This document shows positions 11,690 to 22,795 of a stretch of DNA of 64,000 nt, piece after piece. The stretch comes from Pelobates cultripes (lineage: Eukaryota; Chordata; Amphibia; Anura; Pelobatidae). Position numbers and translations under genes: made by a program. The stretch covers positions 107,024,237 through 107,088,236 of the forward strand of contig OW240917.1 in assembly GCA_933207985.1 (NCBI GenBank), in the 5' to 3' direction. A model generated the notes under the pieces. The model had not been told where the DNA came from. It saw nothing but the letters and a program-made list of their open reading frames with translations, and made no database searches. The number at the start of each line of letters is the position of its first letter. The stretch's first letter is position 1.

Positions 11690-12429
11690 ACACTATCACG
11701 AAAAGAATTACTCACTTATAAACCCAAAAAGATTCCTTCACAATCTGATAATAGAGTACCACTTATTTGTAACTATAACGGGAATAATAAAAACATCAGA
11801 AAAGTCATAAAGAAATATTGGCATGTACTACAAAGTGACCCAGTTTAGAAAAGATTCTCCCAACACAACCCCACATTATATATTGAGGGGCAAAAAACTT
11901 GAAAAACATCCTTGTAAAAAGTAGCGAAAGCCCCATTAAAATTAACCATTTCCCGGGCCTACAAAATGGGTATTACGGTTGTGGAAATTGTCAGGCGTGT
12001 AAATCCACCAACAGTAAGAAAAGACATCTCAGTGACCTTCGAGAATTTATTGAAAAAGATTTTGTTATTAAAGATAAATTAACTTGCTTCTCTAAAGGTG
12101 TAATCTATATTTTAAAATGTTCTTGTAATTTATTATATGTTGGCAGAACCATTAGATGCTTCCACATCAGAATCTCTGAACACATACGAAACATAAGAAA
12201 AGGTTTGGAGACCCATAGTGTCTCCAACCACTTTAAGACCCATCACAATCAAAGTCCTGACCAATGGTTTTTTTGCCCTTTAAAAATAGTTACACACGAC
12301 TGGAGAGGAGGTGATTATATTTAAAAAATAGGGCTAGAGGAGATGAAATTTATTTTTAATTTTAATACACTTGTTCCACACGGCTTGAACTCCGATTTCG
12401 TAACATGTCATTTTTTTAAAATAAAATAA
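11690..12429 (+). pseudogene. PLE linker + GIY-YIG endonuclease, with stop codons
   Basis: The open part (11899-12324, 141 codons) has the PLE linker cysteines CGNCQAC (residues 28-34), then a GIY-YIG nuclease: GVIYILKC (67-74), LLYVGRT (78-84) and HIRISEH (89-95), where Glu94 would bind metal. In the same frame, before the first Met, PLICNYN and IRKVIKKYWHVLQSDP (from about 11760) are typical linker text with internal stops. After the TAA at 12322-12324 the frame continues with LEEMKFIFNF and LVPHGLNSDF to a stop at 12427-12429, the usual PLE C-terminus. So the TAA is a secondary nonsense change. In PLEs this nuclease cleaves target DNA for reverse transcription. The copy is dead. Confidence 0.85.
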
Positions 12430-12507
12430 TATTAAAAATTGTTAAAAAAAATTAAAAAAATATCTGCACAAGAAGAGTAGTAAATTATTCTTATATTCGA
12501 GGGTATT

Positions 12508-12810
12508 AATAATGAATTTAGTAAAAAATAGATTTTCATAAAAGATAGGAATAAAAGCACTGGCACTTTTAAATACTATAACACTGATTGATTTTTAAAC
12601 TCCGATAAAAATTCATAATATATAAGCACCTTATTTATCATTATTTCAATTTAGGTATAAATAATGAATTTAATAGAATAGAAACACTTTTTTTTATAAA
12701 AGATAGAGATATGAAGATAGGCACAGGCACTTTTGAATTTTAGAATATAGATTGATCTATAAACTTTGAAAATTCACAATGTATAAGCACTTTATCTATC
12801 ACTATTTCAC
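12508..12810. repeat. Tandem duplication, about 152-bp unit, in PLE untranslated region
   Basis: AATAATGAATTTA starts at 12508 and 12660. Both units continue with ATAAAAGATAG, a GGCACTTTT block, an ATTGAT..TAAACT block and TATAAGCAC before ending in a TATCA..TATTTCA segment. Divergence between units is substantial. Confidence 0.75.
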
Positions 12811-13143
12811 CCTATTCAAATGGTTTGAGGTAATAAGAATGATAATATGTTGCAGTTAAAATGCCTTGGCTATTTATGTATGCTTTTTCATTTTTTGCTA
12901 TAAATGTTCCAAAATGGAATGCACACGTCATACAGTGTGCATTCCAGCCAGCTCGTTGCCATGTCAACATGACGTCAGTACACCGGAAACCGGCCCGACA
13001 TCGTCAACAGGATAACGTCATAACCCGGAAGTAACGCACGGCGAAACCGGAAGTGCATTCCACCGCGAAAATTTTTGCATTCCAAAGACAGAATACCGGC
13101 GGAACATAGATATAAAAGGACAGTAAAGCAGAGAAGAAGCATC

Positions 13144-13187
13144 ACCGACTGAGGAAGCCCCTGGCACGGGGCGAAACTCGTTTCGGT
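13144..13187 (+). ncRNA. Hammerhead-ribozyme-like motif (type I) in PLE
   Basis: Order of parts: stem I strand ACCGA (13144-13148); core box CTGAGGA (13149-13155, fits CUGANGA); one extra A (13156); stem II GCCCC/GGGGC (13157-13161 with 13168-13172) closed by a 6-nt loop TGGCAC; core GAAA (13173-13176); minimal stem III of two pairs in ACTCGT; cleavage-site nucleotide T13182; and TCGGT (13183-13187), fully complementary to ACCGA. PLEs are known to carry hammerheads with very short stem III. The extra A between core and stem II may weaken or abolish cleavage. The motif is about 0.7 kb after the endonuclease pseudogene on the same strand. Confidence 0.65.
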
Positions 13188-13520
13188 ATTACAGAGACTC
13201 CTCTTTCTTGGACTCTTTTATTAAATTGTACATTTTATGTTTTATTGGAGAAATTCTCCCCATTTTTGTTCCTGCTTTTATTATTGGGATTAATAAAGAC
13301 TTTACTGCAAGAGTAAGTGTTTTCAGCTTCTTCTTTTGGGTCATCAGAAGATCCACAGAAGGAAAGGGACATCCTACTAATGGTCCCAATGCTGTTCCCA
13401 TGAGAGCCACATGTTCTTGTTTGGCTCTCGGTTTGTGACCATCTTCATTTATATTCTGGATATCCATTTGCTGACAATATTACACTATTTTGCTGTTTTT
13501 ATTTCCTTTTAGATATTTTA

Positions 13521-14368
13521 AGGAGTGTGATCCACCTATTGTATGTATTGTATTTGCCATTAACGTTTGAGCATTTCCTTCCTGCTCTTTATGTATATGC
13601 CAGAACACAACTCGAATCACATCGATACATCTCTCACATATACATATTTATATAAAAGATGTTTGAGAGTATTTTAAGTTATATTTCACACCTTGGCATG
13701 TTTCCTGGTAGCTCCCTGTGCCCCTGCTGTGGGTTAAGATGACTGCAGTTAGTCTTAGTATAGGAACCACTTGAGCTGCTCAGATGTGGGAACTGCTTAG
13801 AGTTCATCTGAAAATTCATATTCCCTTTCCCCAATCCTCTCACCACTACCTTCCCTCTCATCTATCAGCAATTAAATGTTAATATATATATAAATAAAAT
13901 GGTTATTAATATTACTCTGTCTATTGACAATTTATCTATTTGTGAGACCGGTGAACTGATCTGTCATTAAATTCATTGCTTTTGAATGTGCACACAATGG
14001 TTATGCACGTGGTACCACTTGCGACTTCTAATTGAGAATCATTAAATTTTATGATTTCCTATGAGAATAATTTAATTGGTGTATCTCAGTGAGTGCTAAA
14101 CATGCACTGCATGCACATGCTGAAGCTTTTTATTGGAACAAAGTAATTTGTAGATGATGAACTGTTCATATAAAGAGTAATCTTGTTAATATAAAGACAT
14201 ATCTGAGAACAGTACATTGCTACATTAAACAGACCCATGGATGTCAGAAATCAGTCTTAATAGTATTGTTAGCTACGTATACCCAGCCAAGATACCAATT
14301 GTACACATATGTGTACATATGTAGTGGGGTTTCATACTGAAAAACATACATACATACATATATACACA
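13521..14368. other. No gene recognised
   Basis: AT-rich spacer with no recognisable exon or repeat other than short TA-rich runs. Confidence 0.35.
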
Positions 14369-15703
14369 CAGGGCCGTCTGTAACATTGATTGGACCCTGG
14401 GCAAGCATTTGTTTGGGATCCTGGATCCTGCCCTACCCTCCACCCCAACACAGTGGCAGAATTAACGTAGACAGAGCCCTGGTGCAAGACATTGTTTTGA
14501 GCCTCACCTCTATCGCAAGAGCAGAGAAAAGATAGATCCTCATCTGTTGTACAATTCCCACGATGCTATGCCAGCTGGGGATCTACCATTTGGCCATTCT
14601 TGCAGGGCTGTATTTGTGAGCAGTGTTTGTGCATTTGAATGTGAGCATGTTGTTGTATACAGTATGTGTGCGCATGTAGGGTGCAGTATTGGTGTTTAAG
14701 TCAGATATACACACAGTCACACAGTCAGATATACACAGACACAGTCAGATATACACAGACACACAGTCAGATACACACACACACACACACACAGTCAGAT
14801 ACATAGTCACACAGTCAGATATACACAGACACACAGTCAGATACACACACACACAGTCAGACACACACACACAGTCAAATACACACACAGTCATACACAC
14901 ACACACAGTTAGATACACACACACAGTCAGATATACACACACACTTAGATACACACACACCGTCAGATACACACACACACACAGTCAGATACACACACAC
15001 AGTCAGATATACACACACAGTCAGATACACATACACAGATATACACACACACAGTCAGATACACACACACAGTCAGATATATACACACACACACAGTCAG
15101 ATACACACACACAGTCAGATATACACACAGTCAGATACACAGTCAGATATACATACACACACAGTTAAATACATACACAGTCAGATGCACACACACACAC
15201 ACAGTCAGATGCACACACACAGTCAAATATACACACACACACAGTCAGACATATACACACAGTCAGATACACACACTGTCAGATACACACACTGACACAA
15301 ACACACACACACACACACAGTCATATCAATTTACATAGTTTAGCCACCCTCCTTACCTTTACAGAAGTGTGGCTTCCCTGGAGTCCAGTGGGAGCTGGAT
15401 GTCTGAGATTGATGGGAGTTTTCTTGGTCTGTACCCCCTCCTTCTCTCCATGTATGCCTCCTCCTCCCCAGCGGCACTCTGTTAATTGGGAGGAAGTGAC
15501 CTCACAACAGGCAGGAAGACAGAGGCCCGGTCTGGAGCTCTTACATCACCTGCTGCAGCCTACCGGAATATTTCTCAGTATCCCGGTGGGCTGTTCAGAC
15601 CTGGTTGCAGGCAGGGGGCTCACAAGGCAGCTGCTTTGGGCCCCCCAGGAGCAACTGGGCCTGGGGCAACTGCCCCGTGTGCCCCTTGTTAAAGACGGCC
15701 CTG
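14369..15703. mobile_element. hAT-type non-autonomous element #2 with internal minisatellite
   Basis: It begins CAGGGCCGTCTGTAACATTG and ends TTGTTAAAGACGGCCCTG, imperfect inverted ends, flanked by TATACACA (14361-14368) and CATACACA (15704-15711), an 8-bp duplication with one mismatch. The right arm is GC-rich (GGGCCCCCCAGGAGCAACTG near 15638). The middle is an ACAC/AGTCAGAT array. The 117-codon frame at 15367-15720 lies across the GC-rich arm and terminal repeat and is not a gene. Confidence 0.75.
14701..15326. repeat. (ACAC..AGTCAGAT)n minisatellite
   Basis: More than 30 repeats of AGTCAGATA followed by variable (CA)n, about 625 bp, inside hAT element #2. The Thr/His/Ser-rich frame over it is a repeat translation. 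Confidence 0.95.
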
Positions 15704-15711
15704 CATACACA

Positions 15712-16690
15712 ACATTTTAAGCCACCTGCCTAAAACCATGAAGGTCCCCCGCGTGCTGCCAAAACAGCTCTGATGCATTGAGGCATGGACTCTGCAAGAT
15801 CTCTGAATGTGTCCTGTGGTATCTTGCCAAGGTGTTAGCAGAAGATCCTTTAAGTCCTGCAACTTGTGAGGTGAGGCCTTCTTGAATCAGATTTCTTACC
15901 TGCACATCCCACAGATGCTCAATTGGATTGATATATGGGGAATTTGGAGGCCAAAACACCCTGAATTTTTTTGTCATGTTCCTTAAATCATTCCTGAACA
16001 ATGTTACAGCATCCTGTTGAGGCCATGCCATCAGGGGACACTATTATCATAAAAGGGTGTGCATGATCTGCAACAATTTCTAGGTAAACTGGTATGTGTC
16101 AAAGTAACATCCACATGAATGCCAGGATCCAATGTTTCCCAGCAGATCATTTCCCAAAGCATTCCAGTGCCTCCGCAAGCCTGCCTTATTTCCACAGTGC
16201 ATCCTGCTGCTATCCCTTCCCCATATAACCTACATAGACAGCCATCCACCTGACCTAAAAGAAAAAGGGATTCATCAGAGCAGGTAACATTCTTCCATTG
16301 CTACAAGGTCCAATTCTGATGCTCATGTCGCCATTGTAAACACTTTTGGCAGTGGGCAGGGATCATCATGGACACTCTGACCGGTCTGTAGCTATGAAGC
16401 CCCATGACACCTTTATATCATGGCTAACATTACATTTTTCAGCTCTTTGAGCTGCAGGAGCTCTTCTGCGTGGTAGGACCAGAAGGGCTTGCCTTCACTC
16501 CCAATATGCATCAATAAGCCTTGGGCACCTATGACCCTGAAGCCGGTTCGCCAGTTGTCCTTCCTTGCACCACTTTTGATAGGAACTAACCACTGCATAC
16601 CAGGAGCATGCCACAAGACTTGCAGTTTTGAAAATGCTCTGACCCAGTCGCTTAGCCATCACTATTTGGTCCTTGTAAAAAAAAGTCACT
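15712..16690 (-). pseudogene. Tc1-like DDE transposase, degenerate
   Basis: Read leftward in three or more frames. The N-terminal helix-turn-helix region is at 16495-16689 (AKRLGQSIFKTASLV then QKWCKEGQL). The middle of the catalytic domain is at 16031-16249 (GGTGMLWEMICWETLDPGIH). The C-terminal end at 15717-16031 includes a damaged QQDNA-type box (PQQDAVTLF) and the hallmark WPPNSPYINPIEHLWD, whose Glu is the third catalytic acid. In Tc1 elements the protein cuts and pastes the element at TA sites. Frameshifts and missing segments make this a fossil. It directly adjoins hAT element #2. Confidence 0.85.
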
Positions 16691-18289
16691 CAGATATTTT
16701 GCTTGCCTATTTTTCTTGCTTCCAACACATGAAATTAAAGAACTGACTGATATAATCAATGTTATTAACTTCACCTGTATTAACTTCAATGTTATTAACT
16801 TCACCCTCCCTGGGTTTTTTAGATAAATGAGGGTATCCCGTTTTGTCACAGCGACGGGATAGGGAGCCAAGTAAGAGGAAATAGGCTCCCATGAGGAACG
16901 TCATGGACATGGAAATTGTGGTCACTGGTGGCTGGTAGGTTTCGAGTGCTGGAGGTGGCTCAGAACCTGGTGGGGTAGGGGTATCCGGGTATACCCCTGC
17001 CGTGGTTATTTATGGTTGGCACTTAAATTGTTATGTTGGAGTAAGGTTGCAAATTGTTAGAGATATATATGTGTTAGTATGTTGGGGTCATTGCCCGTTA
17101 TATTAAAAGAAGGATGCGGATGCGAGGGCGGAGTATGGGGGCAATGACCCATGTTTATATGTTAAATTATTATTATATTATTATAATTGTTATTACTAAT
17201 AAACTTATTATCTTTATTATTATAATGGTTAATAAAAGCTGTGGACAATTTTACCCATATACCCTAGTGTCAGTGTGTTATTGGGTTAGGTATGTGGGGG
17301 TTTTGTCCTAGGTTCCGACTGCCCATATGGCGACTATACACCGGTCAGGTTTTTTCATTTTGCGACTGATCACTATATCGATGAATTATGATAAAATATA
17401 AATTATAAAAAATATATATTTTAATATAAGAAATATTAAAAAAAAAATCAAAATCCTTTATGATGAACAAAAATGCTTACCTAGTGAACAGGTGAAATAC
17501 TGACGACTGCGCCATTTGTATTAAGTATGCTGAACGATGAATATTACAAATTCCCAAATTTTAATATGAAATATATTTTATATAAAAAAGTCAACAAAAT
17601 TTATTTAAAAAAATTAAAATATGTATATAAGTGTGAATAAATTGAGTTAACTCTCACAGTGCAATTCAGCATTTAAAAAGGTACCGCACCCGATATCACA
17701 GTATTAACAGAGTAATGTTATGACAGGGTTTAGTAAAATACATTATAAACAAATACAAACAATGTTACACTGGAATAGACACTTAGCTTAGGTTTGAAGT
17801 TCAGTTGCAATGTGGAAGACTTCTTTGGCGCCATTAGCTTGGCACACGTTCTTTTCTTCATTTACCAAAATGGAATCATGTCCTCACTTCTTTCTCCAAA
17901 ATGGAGACTCTCCCTCATTTCTTTCCCAGCATGGAGTTTCCTGTCCTATGTGTGTAATTGTCCCTTTTGTTATTCTGTAAGCAAATGGTGTGTCTCAAAC
18001 TGCATCTGCTATTTAATATACAAATTTGTCCAAAGAAGAGGGATGGTTATCTTCAACAATTACTTGGCAAAGTTAAAATATATATATATCAGCCAGCCAA
18101 AATAGTCAGCTATGTTTCTAGTTTGGCTTTACATTTAAAATTCACTTTGAATGCCCATCAATTCTCACCTTTGTGATTTTCCCGTCGATATTGAATGGCC
18201 ATATCGTAAAAATAAAGCCACATATGTTTATATAAGTAAGGTGTCATTACAGCTTATATAATATGAGATCCATTTATCTAATTATTCTA
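16691..18289. other. No gene recognised; AT-rich with (ATT)n
   Basis: Contains an ATT/ATA-rich tract near 17165-17225, an AATAAAAGC signal at 17231 and an AT-rich block near 17380-17640. The segment around 16980-17350 has the look of an LTR retrotransposon end, but I could not define paired ends or a target duplication. Confidence 0.35.
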
Positions 18290-18297
18290 ATGTTCAC

Positions 18298-18635
18298 TAG
18301 AGATGTCGCGAACTGTCCGCCTAACTGTTCGCGAACTGTCCGCCGGCGAACAATAGCGTGTTCGCGTTGGGCGAACATATCCGATTTCCGGTCCGCCCCT
18401 ATATGTCATCATTGAGTAAACTTTGACCCGGAACCTCACAGTCAGCAGACACTTCCTGGGAGGGAGGGTCTGCTGCTGATTGGGTGGAATGTGTCTGCTG
18501 GCTGTGAGGTTCCGGGTCAAAGTTTACTCAATGATGACGTATAGGGGGCGGACCGGAAATCGGATATGTTCGCCCAACGCGAACACGCTATTGTTCGCCA
18601 GCGGACAGTTTGGCAGACAGTTTGCGATATCTCTA
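18298..18635. mobile_element. Palindromic hAT-type MITE with perfect 8-bp duplication
   Basis: 338 bp from TAGAGATGTCGCGAACTGTC to its complement-like right end (GCGATATCTCTA), flanked by ATGTTCAC at 18290-18297 and 18636-18643. Almost the whole element is one long inverted repeat: each arm of about 150 bp carries the GTTCGCG..GGCGAAC, CGGTCCGCCCC, CATCATTGAGTAAACTTTGA and TCAGCAGACAC blocks, joined by a short loop near 18450-18485. Relatives: 523-987 and 29203-29390. Confidence 0.9.
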
Positions 18636-18643
18636 ATGTTCAC

Positions 18644-19109
18644 TGTGCATTTTAATGTTTAATTCTCCAGCATTCCCATCAGGGCAGCATTTTATTTTTC
18701 CACATGGTTTATAGACTTAACACTTTGATGGGGCTTCTGGGTTAAGCCCTAACACAAAAATTATAAAATGATAAAGAGGATGTGTGTGCAAGTTGGAAAG
18801 AACTGTGTAAAAGGTTATAGTGCACAGAGTTCTCTACGCCCATTTTCTCTTGCTAGACGACCTAAATATTGGATTGTTTTGCAAGAATAATGGAATCAGT
18901 AATGTCAAAATAGGAACTTTGCTCCTGTTCTACTTTAACAAGCGAGGTGTACAAGGCATATGCATGACATGGACTGGCATTTCTTTCCAGTTCAGGAGAA
19001 AACATGAGCAACATCCATAAGCATGCTCAGTCAGAGACTTAGGAAATCGCTTTACAAAGTCCATTTCATAAAATAGGGAATCCTTGGACAACGCTGATTA
19101 CATTAACTA
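18644..19109. other. No gene recognised
   Basis: Nothing identifiable; a 66-codon frame here shows no motif. Confidence 0.35.
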
Positions 19110-19258
19110 GGCTATTTACTAACGTATATTTCAACTTTAAGGTCAAAGTAGCCAAACTGTAAACATTAAAAAAGTGACCTGTTTTCAGTATGGCCACTGC
19201 CATTAAATTAGAAATGCACTTTTAATTCACTTAGAATCCTTACTTTAGTAAAAACCCT
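19110..19258. mobile_element. MITE of the GGGTTATTTACTAA family
   Basis: Ends GGCTATTTACTAACGT and ACTTTAGTAAAAACCC are inverted copies with mismatches. Internal segments (GTAGCCAAACTG, TTCACTTAGAAT) are shared with 41336-41512. Possibly a PIF/Harbinger-type MITE, but no clear 3-bp duplication was found. Confidence 0.55.
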
Positions 19259-20016
19259 GTGCATCTTTATGATAATTTGAAATTGTGTAAGGAAGAGATT
19301 TTAGCTAGTAAATTCTCTAAGACAGTTAGACTAAGTTCTTCCTTTTGAGAACTTGATGTTTCTCCACTAGGAGCCATGTCAAGAAGTAGCATGTCACCTT
19401 TAGGGTGATATATCATTGGTCATAAAACCCTGAGGGCCAAGTCATGTATGGCATTGCCTAAGGATATTGTCATGTTCATTATGCCTCCTTTCTTAGAACT
19501 TTGGATCTAGTGGGGGAACAAATTGAATGGGAGTTATTGATCAAGTTAAATCTTGAGTTGGCCTTTTGTATCTTCATCTTTATTGTTTCCACCTTTTGCA
19601 GTTTTAATTTGAAGGCGATTTCTAGCAGATCGTGTTTTTAGTTTAGATGTCCAGCATGTTTTTTGGATGAGGTTGTCTTCTAGGTAGAAGAACTTTCCTA
19701 ATTTCTTCGACTATTTTCTTCTATTTCTCAGAGGGCCAATTAGGCAGCAGTGCTAAAATGCCTTATTGTTAGGTTTTCCAGCAACTAGATGGTATACCCT
19801 GACCGTAGTGTGTACCAAGCACAGACAGCCTGCAGTACTACACGTGGGGAAGACAAGCATCGGATCACTTACATTTCTAGTAAAGGGGATTGCACTCTCA
19901 AAGGGATAAAATTCCTCAAAGCAAATAATCCAAAGTACAATCGTGACGCTCCATGCCTGTGATTAGCTTTTCAGAAAATCTACAAAAAAAACAGGCACCA
20001 AACAAAGTGAATTTAT
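19259..20016. other. No gene recognised
   Basis: Unclassified sequence without a coding signal. Confidence 0.35.
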
Positions 20017-20475
20017 AGGACCACTATAGGCACCCACACCACTCAATTAAGTGGTCTGGGTGCCAGGTCCATCTAGGATTAACCCTGCCTGCTGTAAACA
20101 TAGCAGTTTCAGAGAAACTGCTATGTTTACATTAGGGTTAATCCAGCCTCTATTGGGTGACTCACTGACAGCCGCTAGAAGCACTTCCGCGCTTCTCACT
20201 GTGAAAATAACAGTGAGAAGACACTGCCGTCCATAGCAAAGCATTGAGAAATGCTTTCCTATGGACTGATTGAATTTGCGCGCACATTCAACCCTGACGT
20301 CGGAAGAGGGAGGAGATTCCCCAGCGCCGAGGGAGACAGGCGCTGGAGAAACATAAGTGATTAATCCCTTCCTCCACCTTCAGCCCTGCGGGAGTGGGAC
20401 CCTGAGGGTGGGGGGACCTAAAGACCCTATAGTGCCAGGAAAATTTGTTTGTATTCCTGGCAGTATAGTGGTCCT
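20017..20475. mobile_element. Kolobok/T2-like MITE (TTAA target), well preserved
   Basis: It begins AGGACCACTATAGGCACCC and ends CAGTATAGTGGTCCT, followed by TTAA at 20476-20479; the left target has decayed to TTAT (20013-20016). Internal hairpins include GCAGTTTC/GAAACTGC (20102-20121) and CCAGCGCC..GGCGCTGG (20320-20346). Same family as 2137-2598 and the fragment at 24540-24889. Confidence 0.8.
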
Positions 20476-20529
20476 TTAACAGCGTTTTAATGAAGTGATA
20501 GCAAAGCATTCATAGCATTCCAGCATATC

Positions 20530-20740
20530 AAAGAAGTCGTAGCATTCCAGCAACTCAAGGTCCAGGCACCCAATATATCTGCTATTTAATGAAGCATTGC
20601 ACAGGACAACGTTTTGGTCACAATTTGAGAAAAATCACAGATGATGACTGAAACGTTACCCTGTGTAATGCCTTCATTAAAAAAAAAGCTGGTAAATTAA
20701 CTTTGCTGAGTGCCTGGAACTTCTTTTATTTGCAGGCATC
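20530..20740. repeat. Imperfect foldback repeat
   Basis: Left arm (about 20588-20625: TTAATGAAGCATTGCACAGG, then AACGTTTTGGTCA) pairs with the right arm (about 20653-20690: GACTGAAACGTT, then CCCTGTGTAATGCC). An outer pair, CAAGGTCCAGGCACCCA and GAGTGCCTGGAACTT, extends it. The GATGACTGAAACGTT core resembles hammerhead-derived repeats, but only weakly. Confidence 0.6.
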
Positions 20741-22795
20741 AGATAGCTGTAACAACCTGCTCACTAACATAATTGCTGGATGTCTCATGGTTCAGACATC
20801 CCGCAGTAGCCCAGTGCTTGAAAAAATTGTGACATCTACATTATTATTATTTTTGCACTGGACAGTAGGTGGACTAACAGACAAGTGTTTGCAACAGGAC
20901 AGGTTAGACGCAAAAGAACAGAGGGCGTTGAAGGCCCTGCTCAACAAGCTTACATTCAAATGCATACTGCATTAAAACAGTTGCCAAATCTAGCCTGAAG
21001 TGTCATTTCAAACTCATTACCTAATTTCAGCAGAAGAAAAGTTACAATTTATATAATTAATTGAAAAATATATTAGGATATTGGTTGCAGAATTCAGAAT
21101 ACTATGTATTCTAACTGCTCTAACAGTATTGTTTAATGGTGTTTTTGAGAATGATATGATGTGTATATGCATTAAATAATGCCTTCAGCTAGAGTTCATT
21201 CTAAACTTCCTGAACAACATGTCAAAACATCTAATGTCAATATTAAACAATGACACTATAGGACATATGACCCTGTTTGGATAGCACATTATATATATAG
21301 GCATAAGAAAGAACATTCCAAATATTTTTTTTCAGCCTTCTTTCATTTTCATTTTCCTTAAATACAGATTGTTCATTTTTTTCCTTTTCATTATACCATG
21401 ATGATTTTATCAATATATTTATATACTGTCATATTTAGATCTAGCTGCACTAAAAGGGATTGATGTTATGTTTCTTTGTGCCTGTGTATCTGCTTGTTAT
21501 CACTGGAGTGATTGAGCAAGTTTGTGAACCTGAATAAGTATCTATATTTCCACATTAAAGAGAGCTACAGTACAATATCATCTTCATTGAAGTCCTAATA
21601 AATATTTAGAGTAAATGGCAACATTTTATGTCTATAAGTCTCAAACTACAGCTTTCTTTAACATTATAAAATAATGTTGTCAGCTTACTTATAGATGCCA
21701 GCTGTGAGTGGCAAACAGGTTTGCAGTCAGTCCACCTTCCACCTCTTCAATGTGCCTAAAGACCTTGTAAGAAATTATGACCCTATTACAAGGTTTATTC
21801 TCTGGGGAATGTGGACAAATCAAACACACAGAAAAGTGTATGATAAAATAATATGTATGTTGATTGTTAAATTAGGCTACTGTCACAGTTGTCACAGGTT
21901 TAAACATATAAACAGATCCCTATTTTCCAGTAGACCTAAAAGATGATTTGGGACAGCCCGATATCCTCTCTGGAGTTGCACATATAGTCCAGTTTTACAG
22001 GTCTGGTAGCACCATGTTAAACTGACCCATTTTCACATCCACCTATTAAAGAAACATAATGTTTGGATAATTTACAATCCCTATTGTCTCCTTCAAGGCG
22101 CTGTCTAGTTGTCCTTCATATTTAATTAGGATGCCTCTCCTGAGCACTTCTGATAGTGAAAACTGTTTGGTGTATCTAAATGATCTTACAATGTGAAACC
22201 AGATCTATTCACAAGTAGTTATGTATTTAGACATCAAACCATACTATTACTATGTTGCATTACTGCATAACCATATTAATATAGAAATAAAATAGTGTTT
22301 AGAGATTACATACAATAACTTCTTACACCCTGTCCTGTCATTTCAGTCAGCAAAAGGTCAGGATTTCCTAAAGCCACCCTGGTCAAGAAAGTGCTGATCA
22401 TGTGTGCAGACAGGGTACTGTGCCACAACAGCAGCCATGCCTGCTGTTACTACTGAGTTCCATCCTTTCAAATTGCATCCTGGTTATTGTCCTCCAGCTC
22501 AATAGGTCACAAAATGGTAAACTGTCATATTCATTTTACATCTACTGCTCTTCGAAACCTGCAGGTTAGTCGACTGAGCCCAGAATGGCCTGGATATAAT
22601 TTTTGAACTACGGCTTTTGTATATCAACTAGACGCTTGAAAAATATATATTAATACTGTTCTATAGTCACTTCAACACTTGTGTAGGTACTCTCATATAT
22701 AGAGTATACATTCTCAAATAACCTTAAAGAAATAAAGTAACAATATAGTGTAGTTTTATATACATGCATATATACATATTAAAATATATGTATTT
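20741..22795. other. No gene recognised
   Basis: About 2 kb of AT-rich sequence. Frames at 20703-20975 and 21695-21946 show no family resemblance or splice context. Confidence 0.35.

Larger units (their letters stand above)
11640..13520 (+). mobile_element. 5'-truncated Penelope-like element (PLE)
   Basis: The left boundary falls just after the AAAT tail of the preceding element; the right boundary is approximate. It contains the linker and GIY-YIG end of the PLE protein (11690-12429), an AT-rich untranslated part with a 152-bp tandem repeat, and from about 12960 a GC-richer segment with a hammerhead-ribozyme-like motif, as found in the pseudo-LTRs of PLEs. The reverse transcriptase part is missing, as in most truncated PLE copies. 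Confidence 0.7.

Noticed and set aside
14689..15168. 159-codon Thr/His/Ser-rich frame
   Set aside because: Translation of the AGTCAGAT/CA minisatellite.
14701..15326. Regularly spaced repeat resembling a CRISPR-like array
   Set aside because: The spacers are only variable (CA)n, there are no cas genes, and the context is a vertebrate genome.
15367..15720. 117-codon frame between minisatellite and Tc1 fossil
   Set aside because: It crosses the GC-rich arm and terminal repeat of hAT element #2, so it is not an independent gene.
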